DNA of 64,000 bases, taken from positions 1 through 64,000 of the forward strand of contig JASLDW010000016.1 of NCBI GenBank assembly GCA_030151365.1. The letters are read 5' to 3'. The first letter of the stretch is position 1. The number at the start of each line of letters is the position of its first letter. Below the pieces are notes generated by a model, which was not told the DNA's origin, ran no database searches, and saw only the letters and a list, made by a program, of their open reading frames with translations. The DNA comes from Lysobacter sp. Its GTDB lineage: Bacteria; Pseudomonadota; Gammaproteobacteria; Xanthomonadales; Xanthomonadaceae. Below, piece after piece: positions 18,107 through 25,276 of this stretch. A program made the translations under genes and the position numbers.

Positions 18107-18490
18107 ATGTCACGTCTCCGCTGGTTCCCCCTGTTTGCGTCACTGACGGTCGTGGCCGTCGGCAGCACGCCGGCGTGGGCGCAGCACCGTGGTGGCGGAA
18201 ATGGCGGCGGCTGGCCTCCGGCGCCGCATGGAGGCCGCAACGATCCGGCGCTGCCGCAGCCATCCGGTCCGCCGGGCGGACGCGATCCGCGCAATGGCGG
18301 GCCGTCGATGGAGGCCAGCATTCGCCCGCGCCCCAGTGCCGGCGATTGCGGGCGCGGCATGGCCCTGTCCCCCGGGGACCAGATCCTCGCCGTCCAGCCG
18401 ATGGACTTCGGCGGGCGTGTACAGTGCAGGATCAAGGTCATGGGCGCGGACGGCATGGTTCGCGTCATGATGGTTTCGCCGGGATTCTGA
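18107..18490 (+). CDS. Small secreted protein upstream of phoPQ, PepSY-like tail
   Basis: A 127-residue exported protein. The ATG at 18107 gives a clean Sec signal peptide (MSRLRWFPLFASL...TPAWA-Q, cleavage near residue 25). An earlier in-frame ATG at 18086 would spoil it. The mature part is Gly/Pro/Arg/His-rich. The last about 35 residues (LSPGDQILAVQPMDF... VQCRIKVMGADGMVRVM) resemble the GxI-x-V...YxVRVLxxDGRVRxV pattern of the end of a PepSY domain. Small PepSY proteins often precede OmpR-type two-component genes, as here (83 bp before phoP). The function is unknown, but it could be a periplasmic regulator or target of the kinase. Confidence 0.6.
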   Translation: MSRLRWFPLFASLTVVAVGSTPAWAQHRGGGNGGGWPPAPHGGRNDPALPQPSGPPGGRDPRNGGPSMEASIRPRPSAGDCGRGMALSPGDQILAVQPMDFGGRVQCRIKVMGADGMVRVMMVSPGF

Positions 18491-18573
18491 GCGCGCGTTT
18501 ACGCCGTCACGACATCCTGAATGAGAAAGTGAATGCGTGTGGATGCCCGCCATCCGCCTACAGGGAGTGAACG

Positions 18574-19260
18574 ATGCGAATTCTGCTGGTCGAAGACGAA
18601 GCGCCGCTGCGCGAGACCCTTGCCGCGCGCCTGAAGCGCGAGGGATTCGCGGTGGATGCCGCGCAGGATGGCGAAGAGGGCGTGTACATGGGCCGCGAGG
18701 TTCCGTTGGATGTCGCGATCATCGATCTCGGCCTGCCCAAGATGTCGGGCATGGAACTGATCCGTGCCTTGCGCGATGACGGCAAGCAGTTCCCGATCCT
18801 GATCCTGACCGCGCGCTCCAGCTGGCAGGACAAGGTCGACGGCCTGAAGCAGGGCGCCGACGATTACCTGGTCAAGCCGTTCCACGTCGAAGAACTGCTG
18901 GCGCGCCTCAACGCGTTGGTGCGCCGTGCCGCGGGCTGGAGCAAGCCGTCGCTGGAATGCGGCCCGGTGATGCTCGATCTCGCCGCGCAGACGGTGGCGG
19001 TGAACGGCCAGAACATCGACCTCACCAGCTACGAATACAAGGTGCTGGAATACCTGATGATGCATGCCGGCGAACTGGTCTCGAAGGCCGATCTCACCGA
19101 GCACATCTACCAGCAGGATTTCGACCGCGATTCCAACGTGCTGGAAGTGTTCATCGGGCGCCTGCGCAAGAAGCTCGACGCCGACGGCACGCTCAAGCCG
19201 ATCGAGACCGTGCGCGGTCGCGGCTACCGCTTCGCGATTCCGCGCAACGCCGACACCTGA
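18574..19260 (+). CDS. phoP: OmpR-family response regulator PhoP
   Basis: A 228-residue two-domain regulator. The receiver has the acidic pair E7-D8, phosphoacceptor D51 (AIIDLGLPKMSGMELI), Thr/Ala switch (ILTARSS) and Lys in LVKPFHVEELLARL. The C-terminal winged helix contains LTSYEYKVLEYLMMHAGELVSK and ends ETVRGRGYRF. The sequence resembles PhoP of xanthomonads, which responds to low divalent cations or antimicrobial peptides through PhoQ. The kinase gene follows 35 bp later. A small secreted-protein gene lies directly upstream and could share the transcript. Confidence 0.9.
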   Translation: MRILLVEDEAPLRETLAARLKREGFAVDAAQDGEEGVYMGREVPLDVAIIDLGLPKMSGMELIRALRDDGKQFPILILTARSSWQDKVDGLKQGADDYLVKPFHVEELLARLNALVRRAAGWSKPSLECGPVMLDLAAQTVAVNGQNIDLTSYEYKVLEYLMMHAGELVSKADLTEHIYQQDFDRDSNVLEVFIGRLRKKLDADGTLKPIETVRGRGYRFAIPRNADT

Positions 19261-19295
19261 TCGCCGGCACGGATGATCGCGGTGGCCATTCGCGC

Positions 19296-20696
19296 ATGAG
19301 CGCGCAATTCTGGAAACCGCGATCGCTGCTGCGCCGGCAACTGTTGGTCAGCACGATCGGCCTCGCCGCCTTCCTCGCGCTGGTCGGCATCGCCCTCGAT
19401 CGCGCCTTCGAGCAGACCGCGCAGGAAAGCCTGCGCATGCGCCTGTCGAATTACGCGCTGGCCTATGCCGCGCGCACCGATTTCGACGTCACCAACGCGC
19501 TGATGCCGCCGGCGATCACGCCCGACCCGCGCCTCGATCGCCCGGCCAGCGGCCTGTACGCGCAGATCGTCCAGCGCAACGGGCGCTGGCAATCGCAATC
19601 GGCGGTCTATGGCCCGCAGCTGCCGCTGCCGCCCTTGCTCGAACCCAACACGGAAACCTTCGGCGGGCCGATGGCGATCCGCGACGCCTCGGGCTTCGGC
19701 AGCGCGGTCTACGTCTATGGCCGTGGTTTCGCATGGTCCGAGGGCAACAAGCCGCCGGTGCCGTTCACCATCTACATCATGGAGGACATGCGTCCGTTCA
19801 AGACGCAGATGAACCAATTTCGCGTGGCGATGTGGAACAACCTCGCGCTGGCGGGATTGCTGCTGGTGCTGCTGCAGATGGTGACGCTGTGGTGGAGCCT
19901 GGCGCCGCTCAAGCGCGTGATCACCGAGCTCGATCGCGTCAAGGAGGGCATGGCGACCAAGATGAGCGGCGCGCATCCGCGCGAACTCACGCCGCTGACC
20001 GAAAGCATCAACGCGCTGATCGACAGCGAACGCCGCCACCTCGACCGCCAGCGCGACGTCATGTCGGATCTCGCGCACAGCCTGAAGACGCCGCTGGCGG
20101 TCCTGCGCACGCAGCTGGACAGCCACGGGCCCGACGCGGAGTTGCGCGGCGAACTCGACGCGCAATTGCGGCGCATGAACGACATCGTCGGCTACCAGCT
20201 GGGGCGCGCGCGCTCGACCGGCCACAAGCTCTATGCCGCGCCGATCGCCATCGAGCCCTACGCCGAGGAAATCGTCACCGGGCTGGAGAAGATCTACGCC
20301 GCCAAGGGCGTGCTCTGCGAATTCGAGATCGCGCCGGAAGCGCGCTTCCACGGCGAGGTCGGCGATCTCCAGGAGCTGCTCGGCAACCTGCTGGAGAACG
20401 CCTTCAAGTGGGCGAAGTCACGCGTGTTGCTGACGGTTGCGCCACGGCAGGCGCCGGGCTCGCGCCGTGCCGGACTGCGCATCGCCGTCGAGGACGATGG
20501 CCCGGGCGTGCCGAAGGCGCAGGTGATGGAAGTGCTGCAACGTGGCGTGCGCGGAGACGAGCGCGTGCAGGGCCACGGCATCGGCCTGTCGATCGTGCAG
20601 GACATCCTCGCCAATTACGGCGGAGAGCTGGAAGTGGGCGATTCCGCGGAAATGGGTGGTGCGCGCTTCGAGGCGTTGCTGCCGCCGCCGAACTGA
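19296..20696 (+). CDS. phoQ: Sensor histidine kinase PhoQ
   Basis: A 466-residue membrane kinase. The first helix is about residues 12-32 (LLVSTIGLAAFLALVGIALD). A periplasmic sensor follows, then a second helix near 182-202 (MWNNLALAGLLLVLLQMVTLW), a short HAMP-like linker, the H box with His261 (LAHSLKTPLAVLR), and an ATPase domain with N box (NLLENAFKWAK), G1 (EDDGPGVP) and G2 (GHGIGLSIV). It phosphorylates the regulator encoded upstream. The start ATG at 19296 was chosen because it directly precedes the basic N-terminus and first helix. No strongly acidic periplasmic patch like that of E. coli PhoQ is obvious, so the exact signal may differ. Confidence 0.86.
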   Translation: MSAQFWKPRSLLRRQLLVSTIGLAAFLALVGIALDRAFEQTAQESLRMRLSNYALAYAARTDFDVTNALMPPAITPDPRLDRPASGLYAQIVQRNGRWQSQSAVYGPQLPLPPLLEPNTETFGGPMAIRDASGFGSAVYVYGRGFAWSEGNKPPVPFTIYIMEDMRPFKTQMNQFRVAMWNNLALAGLLLVLLQMVTLWWSLAPLKRVITELDRVKEGMATKMSGAHPRELTPLTESINALIDSERRHLDRQRDVMSDLAHSLKTPLAVLRTQLDSHGPDAELRGELDAQLRRMNDIVGYQLGRARSTGHKLYAAPIAIEPYAEEIVTGLEKIYAAKGVLCEFEIAPEARFHGEVGDLQELLGNLLENAFKWAKSRVLLTVAPRQAPGSRRAGLRIAVEDDGPGVPKAQVMEVLQRGVRGDERVQGHGIGLSIVQDILANYGGELEVGDSAEMGGARFEALLPPPN

Positions 20697-20705
20697 TTCA
20701 ACGAA

Positions 20706-20990
20706 TCAGCGGAACATTCCGGGCAGGTAACTCTGGAAGCGCATCGTGCTGTTGCGGACGCTATCGGTGCGATTGCGGCGCTGCGGCACGGGCGTCCGCT
20801 GCGGGGCGGTGGCAGTGGCCGGTACGGTTGCGGTCCGCGAGCCCGGGGGCGTGGCGCTACCGCTGCTGGCATCGCAGTCGTCGTCCTGGTGCGGAACGCA
20901 GACGTTGTCGCCGCTGGTGCGCGCAGCCGCTGCAAACGCGGAAGCGCTGCAGGACAGGAGGACGAAAGCGAGCAGGAGGCGCTTCTTCAT
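20706..20990 (-). CDS. Small secreted protein of unknown function
   Basis: A 94-residue protein with a typical signal peptide (MKKRLLLAFVLLSCSASAFA-AA). The mature part contains a short acidic segment with two Cys (NVCVPHQDDDCDASS), then a Ser/Thr/Pro-rich linker and a basic C-terminus ending in SYLPGMFR. The ATG at 20990 was preferred to longer in-frame starts because it opens the signal peptide. I do not recognise the family. It is convergent with phoQ (9 bp between stops) and divergent from birA. The Asp-rich motif flanked by Cys could bind a cation, but this is only suggestive. Confidence 0.5.
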   Translation of the reverse strand: MKKRLLLAFVLLSCSASAFAAAARTSGDNVCVPHQDDDCDASSGSATPPGSRTATVPATATAPQRTPVPQRRNRTDSVRNSTMRFQSYLPGMFR

Positions 20991-21090
20991 GGAGCGTCCG
21001 GTGCACGGCGGAAGAACCGCGACTATAGCGCGGTTCGGGGATGGCTGCAGGGCGCCCCGGCGCCGGGCGGTTTCCCGGGATAATGTCCCC

Positions 21091-22086
21091 ATGAGCCCCG
21101 ACGCCCCCCTCGACGACCGCAGCCTGATGCGTTGTCTCGGCCCGCAGCCGGTCTCCGGTGCGGAGCTGGCGGCTCGCGCCGGCCAGACCCGGGCGGCGAT
21201 CGGCAAGCGCATCCAGGCCTTGCGCCGGGCCGGGCTGGCCATCGGCGCCGACCGGGGGCGCGGTTACTGGCTGGAAGCGCCACTCGACCTGCTGGACGCC
21301 GATGCGATCCGGGCCGGACTGGCGCCCGAGCTGCGTTCGCAGCTGCAGGGGCTGGACGTGGCGTGGCGGATCGATTCCACCAACAGCGCATTGCTGGCGC
21401 GTCGCGCTCCCGAGGCCGGCGTCGTCGCCCTGCTGGCGGAACAGCAGACCGCCGGTCGCGGGCGGCGCGGTCGCGCCTGGGTGTCGCCGCTGGCGGCCCA
21501 TCTCTACCTCTCGGTGCTGCGACGTTTCGAAGGCGGATTGGCGCGCCTCGGCGGACTGAGCCTGGTCGCCGGCGTCGCGGTCGCCGAAGCGCTGCGCGAT
21601 CGCCTGGGCGTCGCGGTCGGATTGAAGTGGCCGAACGACCTGCTGGTCGATGGCCGCAAGCTCGGCGGCATCCTCGTCGAAGGCGGCGGCGAACACGGCG
21701 GCCCGGTGCAGGCGGTGATCGGCATCGGCATCAACGTGCGCATGCCCGCGGCGATGGCGAAGGACATCGGCCAGCCGTGGATCGATCTCGCGTCCGCGAG
21801 TCCAGGCATCGCGCTGCAGCGCTCGCGGATTGCCGCGGCGGTGCTGGAACATGTGATTCGCGCGTTCGACAGGTTCGATGCGCATGGACTGTCGCCGTTC
21901 CTCGAACGCTATCGCGCACTGGACATGCTCGCCGGCCAGGCCATCGATGTGCATGCCGCCGACGGCGTACACGCGATGCAGGCGCTGGGACTGGCTGCCG
22001 ATGGCGGCCTGCGCGTGCGTCGCGACGACGGCGGCGAATCGATATTGCATTCCGGGGAAGTGAGCGTGCGCAGGACGACGGCATGA
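21091..22086 (+). CDS. birA: Bifunctional biotin-protein ligase / biotin operon repressor BirA
   Basis: A 331-residue enzyme that makes biotinyl-5'-AMP and transfers biotin to acetyl-CoA carboxylase. In bifunctional forms it also represses biotin genes. The N-terminal winged helix (VSGAELAARAGQTRAAIGKRIQALR, about 16-40) supports repressor activity. The catalytic domain has RIDSTNS, the biotinoyl-AMP loop GRGRRG (122-127), KWPNDLLVDGRKLGGIL (K179 onward) and GIGINV. The ATG at 21091 gives the standard length. Its last codons overlap the coaX start (ATGA), an operon arrangement common in related bacteria. Confidence 0.95.
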   Translation: MSPDAPLDDRSLMRCLGPQPVSGAELAARAGQTRAAIGKRIQALRRAGLAIGADRGRGYWLEAPLDLLDADAIRAGLAPELRSQLQGLDVAWRIDSTNSALLARRAPEAGVVALLAEQQTAGRGRRGRAWVSPLAAHLYLSVLRRFEGGLARLGGLSLVAGVAVAEALRDRLGVAVGLKWPNDLLVDGRKLGGILVEGGGEHGGPVQAVIGIGINVRMPAAMAKDIGQPWIDLASASPGIALQRSRIAAAVLEHVIRAFDRFDAHGLSPFLERYRALDMLAGQAIDVHAADGVHAMQALGLAADGGLRVRRDDGGESILHSGEVSVRRTTA

Positions 22087-22799
22087 ACGCGTGGGTGTTC
22101 GATCTCGGCAATACCCGGTTGAAATGCGCGCCGGTCGAAGGTGGCGAAGAGGCGTTGGCGTTGCCGCACGAAGCCGAAGCGTTGGCGCTGCCGGATGAAG
22201 TGCGTGGCGAGGTCGCGCTGGTGTCGTCGGTGGCGCCGGAGGCCGCGCGCGTTGCCTTGTTGCAACGGTTGTCGGAACGATTCAAGCGCATCCATCTCGC
22301 GCGCACGCTGCCCGAATGCGCGGGATTGAAGATCGCCTATCCGGTGCCGTCGCGGCTCGGCGTCGATCGTTTCCTGGCGCTGCTGGCGATCGTCGATGAG
22401 CATTGCGATACCTTGCTGGTCGGCGTCGGTACTGCGCTCACCATCGACCTGCTGCGCGCCGATGGCCTGCATTTCGGCGGACGCATCGCGCCGTCGCCGA
22501 CGCTGATGCGCGAGATGCTGGCGTCGCGTTCGTCGGCACTGCCGGTCGAAGGCGGGCATTACGTCGAATTCGCCGACGACACCATCGACGCGCTCGCATC
22601 CGGCTGTGACGGCGCGGCCTTGGCGCTGGTCGAGCGCAGTCTCGCGGCCGCCAGCGGGCAGCTCGGCAGCACGCCGCGTTTGCTGGTGCATGGGGGCGGC
22701 GCGGAGGCGTTGCTGCCGCTGTTGCCCGAAGCCGAAGCGCGCGCGGACCTGGTGCTGGCGGGGCTCGCGCGATGGGCGCGTTGGGCCGGCATCGCATGA
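22083..22799 (+). CDS. coaX: Type III pantothenate kinase CoaX
   Basis: A 238-residue ASKHA-fold kinase that phosphorylates pantothenate, the first step of coenzyme A synthesis. Motifs: DLGNTRLK at the N-terminus (phosphate 1), the pantothenate region RLGVDRFLALLAI, and GVGTALTIDLL with the catalytic-region Thr/Asp. Type III enzymes need a monovalent cation and are not feedback-inhibited by CoA. The ATG overlaps the birA stop. A SPOR-domain protein gene follows 19 bp later. Confidence 0.93.
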   Translation: MNAWVFDLGNTRLKCAPVEGGEEALALPHEAEALALPDEVRGEVALVSSVAPEAARVALLQRLSERFKRIHLARTLPECAGLKIAYPVPSRLGVDRFLALLAIVDEHCDTLLVGVGTALTIDLLRADGLHFGGRIAPSPTLMREMLASRSSALPVEGGHYVEFADDTIDALASGCDGAALALVERSLAAASGQLGSTPRLLVHGGGAEALLPLLPEAEARADLVLAGLARWARWAGIA

Positions 22800-22818
22800 C
22801 GCATTGCATAATGGCGCC

Positions 22819-23460
22819 ATGATCGTTCGCCTGTTGCTCGTCGTCCTCGTCATGCTCAACCTCGGCGCCGCGGCGTGGTGGCTGTTCCATCGCGATCCGG
22901 CAGCGCTTCCGGCAACGACGGCGAGCGCGATCCCGGCGTTGAAGCTGGCCGACGCCGAGCATGCGTCGCCCATGGCGACCGAAGCGGCATCTCCCTCCAT
23001 TCCCGTCGACGCGGTCTGCGCCAGTTTCGGCCCATTCGCCGATGCCGCGACCACCGAGCAGGCAAGGCAGAAACTGCGGCCGCGAGCGATCCGCGTCGAT
23101 GCCCGCCAGGTCGCGCAGGCCGGTCGTGGCTATGACGTGATCCTGCCGGCCGTCGATGCCGCCACGGGGACAGCCATGCTGGAGCGCCTCAAGGCCGCCG
23201 GGATCAAGGACATGTTCGTGATCCGCGATGGCGTCGATGCCGGTGGCGTCGCCCTGGGCCATTTCGGCTCGCAGGAAGGCGCGCAACGGCGCCTCGCCGA
23301 ACTGCAGGGCAAGGGCTTCCAGCCGCGGATCCGCCCGGCCGGGCAGGCGGCGTTCTGGCTGGACGTGGTCGCCGCAGGCGGCTTCGACCCTGCGCCTGCC
23401 GCTGCCGCCGTGCATGCACCGCACGGCGAGCGCGTGTCCTGCCCCGCCGCATCGGGCTAA
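22819..23460 (+). CDS. Membrane-anchored SPOR-domain protein
   Basis: A 213-residue protein with one N-terminal membrane segment (IVRLLLVVLVMLNLGAAAWWLF, residues 2-23) and an Ala/Pro-rich linker. A periplasmic SPOR-like region runs from about residue 66 to 195 (SFGPFADAATTEQARQKL; ALGHFGSQEGAQRRLAELQG). SPOR domains bind denuded peptidoglycan glycan strands at the division septum. Genes of this type commonly follow coaX in xanthomonads. The C-terminal about 25 residues are an Ala/His-rich tail. It may be a cell-wall or division accessory factor. Confidence 0.8.
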   Translation: MIVRLLLVVLVMLNLGAAAWWLFHRDPAALPATTASAIPALKLADAEHASPMATEAASPSIPVDAVCASFGPFADAATTEQARQKLRPRAIRVDARQVAQAGRGYDVILPAVDAATGTAMLERLKAAGIKDMFVIRDGVDAGGVALGHFGSQEGAQRRLAELQGKGFQPRIRPAGQAAFWLDVVAAGGFDPAPAAAAVHAPHGERVSCPAASG

Positions 23461-23475
23461 AATCGCCGTCCCAGC

Positions 23476-23551
23476 GCCGCTTTAGCTCAGTTGGTAGAGC
23501 AACCGCCTTGTAAGCGGTAGGTCCACAGTTCGAGTCTGTGAAGCGGCACCA
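23476..23551 (+). tRNA. tRNA-Thr (anticodon TGT)
   Basis: A 76-nt cloverleaf with encoded CCA. The acceptor arms are GCCGCTT / AAGCGGC, the D-arm has AGTTGGTAGAGC, and the anticodon stem ACCGC / GCGGT closes the loop CTTGTAA with TGT at the anticodon positions. The T-arm contains GTTCGAGTC. It reads ACA-type threonine codons. Confidence 0.97.
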
Positions 23552-23683
23552 CGCCTTCCGGGGGAGTGGCGGAAACGGGCGCGTCATGCATCTCATTGGA
23601 AGAGCCGGTTTCCCGGGGAGCGCAGTGGGCATGATGGAACAAGGACGAGGTGGCCCCGCCGGGGCCGCGTGCGGGAGACGGGG

Positions 23684-24265
23684 ATGACCGCCTGCGATCG
23701 CTTGCGCGCCGTCTGGTTGTCCCGGCACATCCTGCCCCACGAGCCCGTCCTGCGCGGCTGGCTGGCGCGCCACGTCCGCAACCATGCCGACGTCGACGAC
23801 GTGATCCAGGAGTGCTACGCCCTGCTGATGTCGATGGAGGACGTGGGGCACATCCGCGATCCCCGCAGCTATCTATTCGTGACGGCCAAGTCGGTGATCC
23901 TGCAGGGGTTACGGCGCGCCAAGGTCGTCGATATCGAAAGCATCGGCGAGATCGGCAGGCTCGATGTCGACAGCGGACTGCCGTCGCCCGAATCACATGT
24001 GTCGGGCGTGCAGGAATTGCGCTACCTGGAACGCTGCATCGCGCAGCTTCCGGGACGCTGCAGGGAAGTTTTCATGCTGCGCAAGGTGAAGGGGCTCGCG
24101 CAACGCGACATCGCCGCGAGCCTGGGCATCAGCGAGAACACCGTCGAAAAACACATGGTCAAGGCATTGAAATACCTCGGGCAGGCATTGGCGGTCGACA
24201 GGTCGTCGGGCAGCCGGTCGGAAAGACGCGGCGCGAGGGAGATGGAGGCAATTCGTGAGAAATGA
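23684..24265 (+). CDS. FecI-like ECF sigma factor
   Basis: A 193-residue extracytoplasmic-function sigma factor. Region 2 includes HVRNHADVDDVIQECYALLM (core binding/-10 contacts). Region 4 has LERCIAQLPGRCREVFMLRK and the helix-turn-helix LAQRDIAASLGISENTVEKH, typical of the FecI group. The ATG at 23684 is preferred to a GTG 15 bp upstream because a GGGAGACGGGG ribosome-binding stretch precedes it. The FecR gene overlaps its end by 11 bp, and a TonB receptor with a signalling domain follows, giving the classical FecI-FecR-FecA order. It should direct RNA polymerase to the receptor promoter when an external ligand is bound. Confidence 0.92.
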   Translation: MTACDRLRAVWLSRHILPHEPVLRGWLARHVRNHADVDDVIQECYALLMSMEDVGHIRDPRSYLFVTAKSVILQGLRRAKVVDIESIGEIGRLDVDSGLPSPESHVSGVQELRYLERCIAQLPGRCREVFMLRKVKGLAQRDIAASLGISENTVEKHMVKALKYLGQALAVDRSSGSRSERRGAREMEAIREK

Positions 24266-25214
24266 AATCGACATCGCCGCCGCCGAATGGGTGGCGCGGG
24301 AAGACGCGGGCCCGCTGTCGCCGTCCGACGCCGAGCAGCTTGCGGCCTGGCTGGAAGCGGACAGTCGCCATCTCGGTGCGTACGCCCGGATGCAGGCGAT
24401 CATGGCGAAGTGCGACCGGCTCGGCCGCGGCAACCAGATGCCGGCGGGCATCCGCGCGCCGGCAGCGCGCAGCCGCACGCGGTCGCGCGGATGGCGCATG
24501 GTGGCGCTGGCGGCGTCGCTCGCGGCGGTCGCCGTGGTGTCGATGCATTTCATCGACCAGGAGCGCGGCACCTATGCCACGCGCATCGGCGAGATCTCGC
24601 GCGTGGCGCTGGAGGATGGCTCGCAGGTCACCTTGAACACCGATTCGCGCATCCGCGTGCGTTTTTCCGCGGGGCGACGCGACATCCAGCTGCTGCGCGG
24701 CGAGGCGATGTTCGATGTCGCCAAGGATCGCAACCGGCCGTTCACCGTGGCGGCGGGCGATACCCGGGTGGTCGCGGTGGGGACCAGCTTCAGTGTCCGC
24801 CGCGCGCCTTCGAGCGTGGACGTGCTGGTGCGCGAGGGCATCGTGAAGGTGCAGGAAGAACGGCAGGCGTTCCGTCTGGTTGCCGGAAACAAGGCCTTGC
24901 TGCCCGAACACAGGCCCGCGGTGCTCGCGAAGGTGGACGAAGTGGAAGTCCATCGCGAACTGGCCTGGCGCGACGGCATGATCGCTTTCAGCGGCGAGAC
25001 CCTGCAGCAGGTCGCGCAAGAGTTCGCGCGCTACAACACCATGCGCATCCGCATTGCCGATCCCGACATCGCTGGGCTGGAAGTGGTGGGGCTGTTTTCC
25101 GCGACCGATCCGATCGGTTTCTCGCGTGCCGCGGCGCAAAGCATGAATCTCGACGTGACCCTGGGCAACAACGAAATCGTGTTGCGTGACGGCGCGAACA
25201 AAAAAAATCGTTGA
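24255..25214 (+). CDS. FecR-like anti-sigma/sigma regulator
   Basis: A 319-residue inner-membrane signal transducer. A cytoplasmic N-terminus binds the sigma factor (DUF4880-like AAAEWVAREDAGPLSPSD...LAAWLEADSRHLGAYARM, residues 8-46). One membrane helix spans about 81-99. A periplasmic FecR domain follows (VALEDGSQVTLNTDSRIRV, LLRGEAMFDVAKD, FTVAAGDTRVVAVGTSFSV) with a C-terminal domain that contacts the receptor's signalling domain. The start is GTG at 24255, overlapping the sigma gene; a nearby ATG is out of frame. The gene ends with a run of eight A (25200-25207) in its last codons. The TonB receptor gene follows at 62 bp. Confidence 0.92.
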   Translation: MRNEIDIAAAEWVAREDAGPLSPSDAEQLAAWLEADSRHLGAYARMQAIMAKCDRLGRGNQMPAGIRAPAARSRTRSRGWRMVALAASLAAVAVVSMHFIDQERGTYATRIGEISRVALEDGSQVTLNTDSRIRVRFSAGRRDIQLLRGEAMFDVAKDRNRPFTVAAGDTRVVAVGTSFSVRRAPSSVDVLVREGIVKVQEERQAFRLVAGNKALLPEHRPAVLAKVDEVEVHRELAWRDGMIAFSGETLQQVAQEFARYNTMRIRIADPDIAGLEVVGLFSATDPIGFSRAAAQSMNLDVTLGNNEIVLRDGANKKNR

Positions 25215-25220
25215 AGGCAT

Positions 25221-25240
25221 GGCGGAACGCCGTTTCCGCC
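25221..25240 (+). other. Short hairpin between fecR and the receptor gene
   Basis: Stem GGCGGAA / TTCCGCC with loop CGCCGT, just after the FecR stop. It has no T tract. It may modulate read-through or mRNA stability between the regulator genes and the highly expressed receptor; no function can be proven. Confidence 0.35.
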
Positions 25241-25276
25241 GCATCTCATCTGATGGACCCTGTCGCAAGGTGAGAC

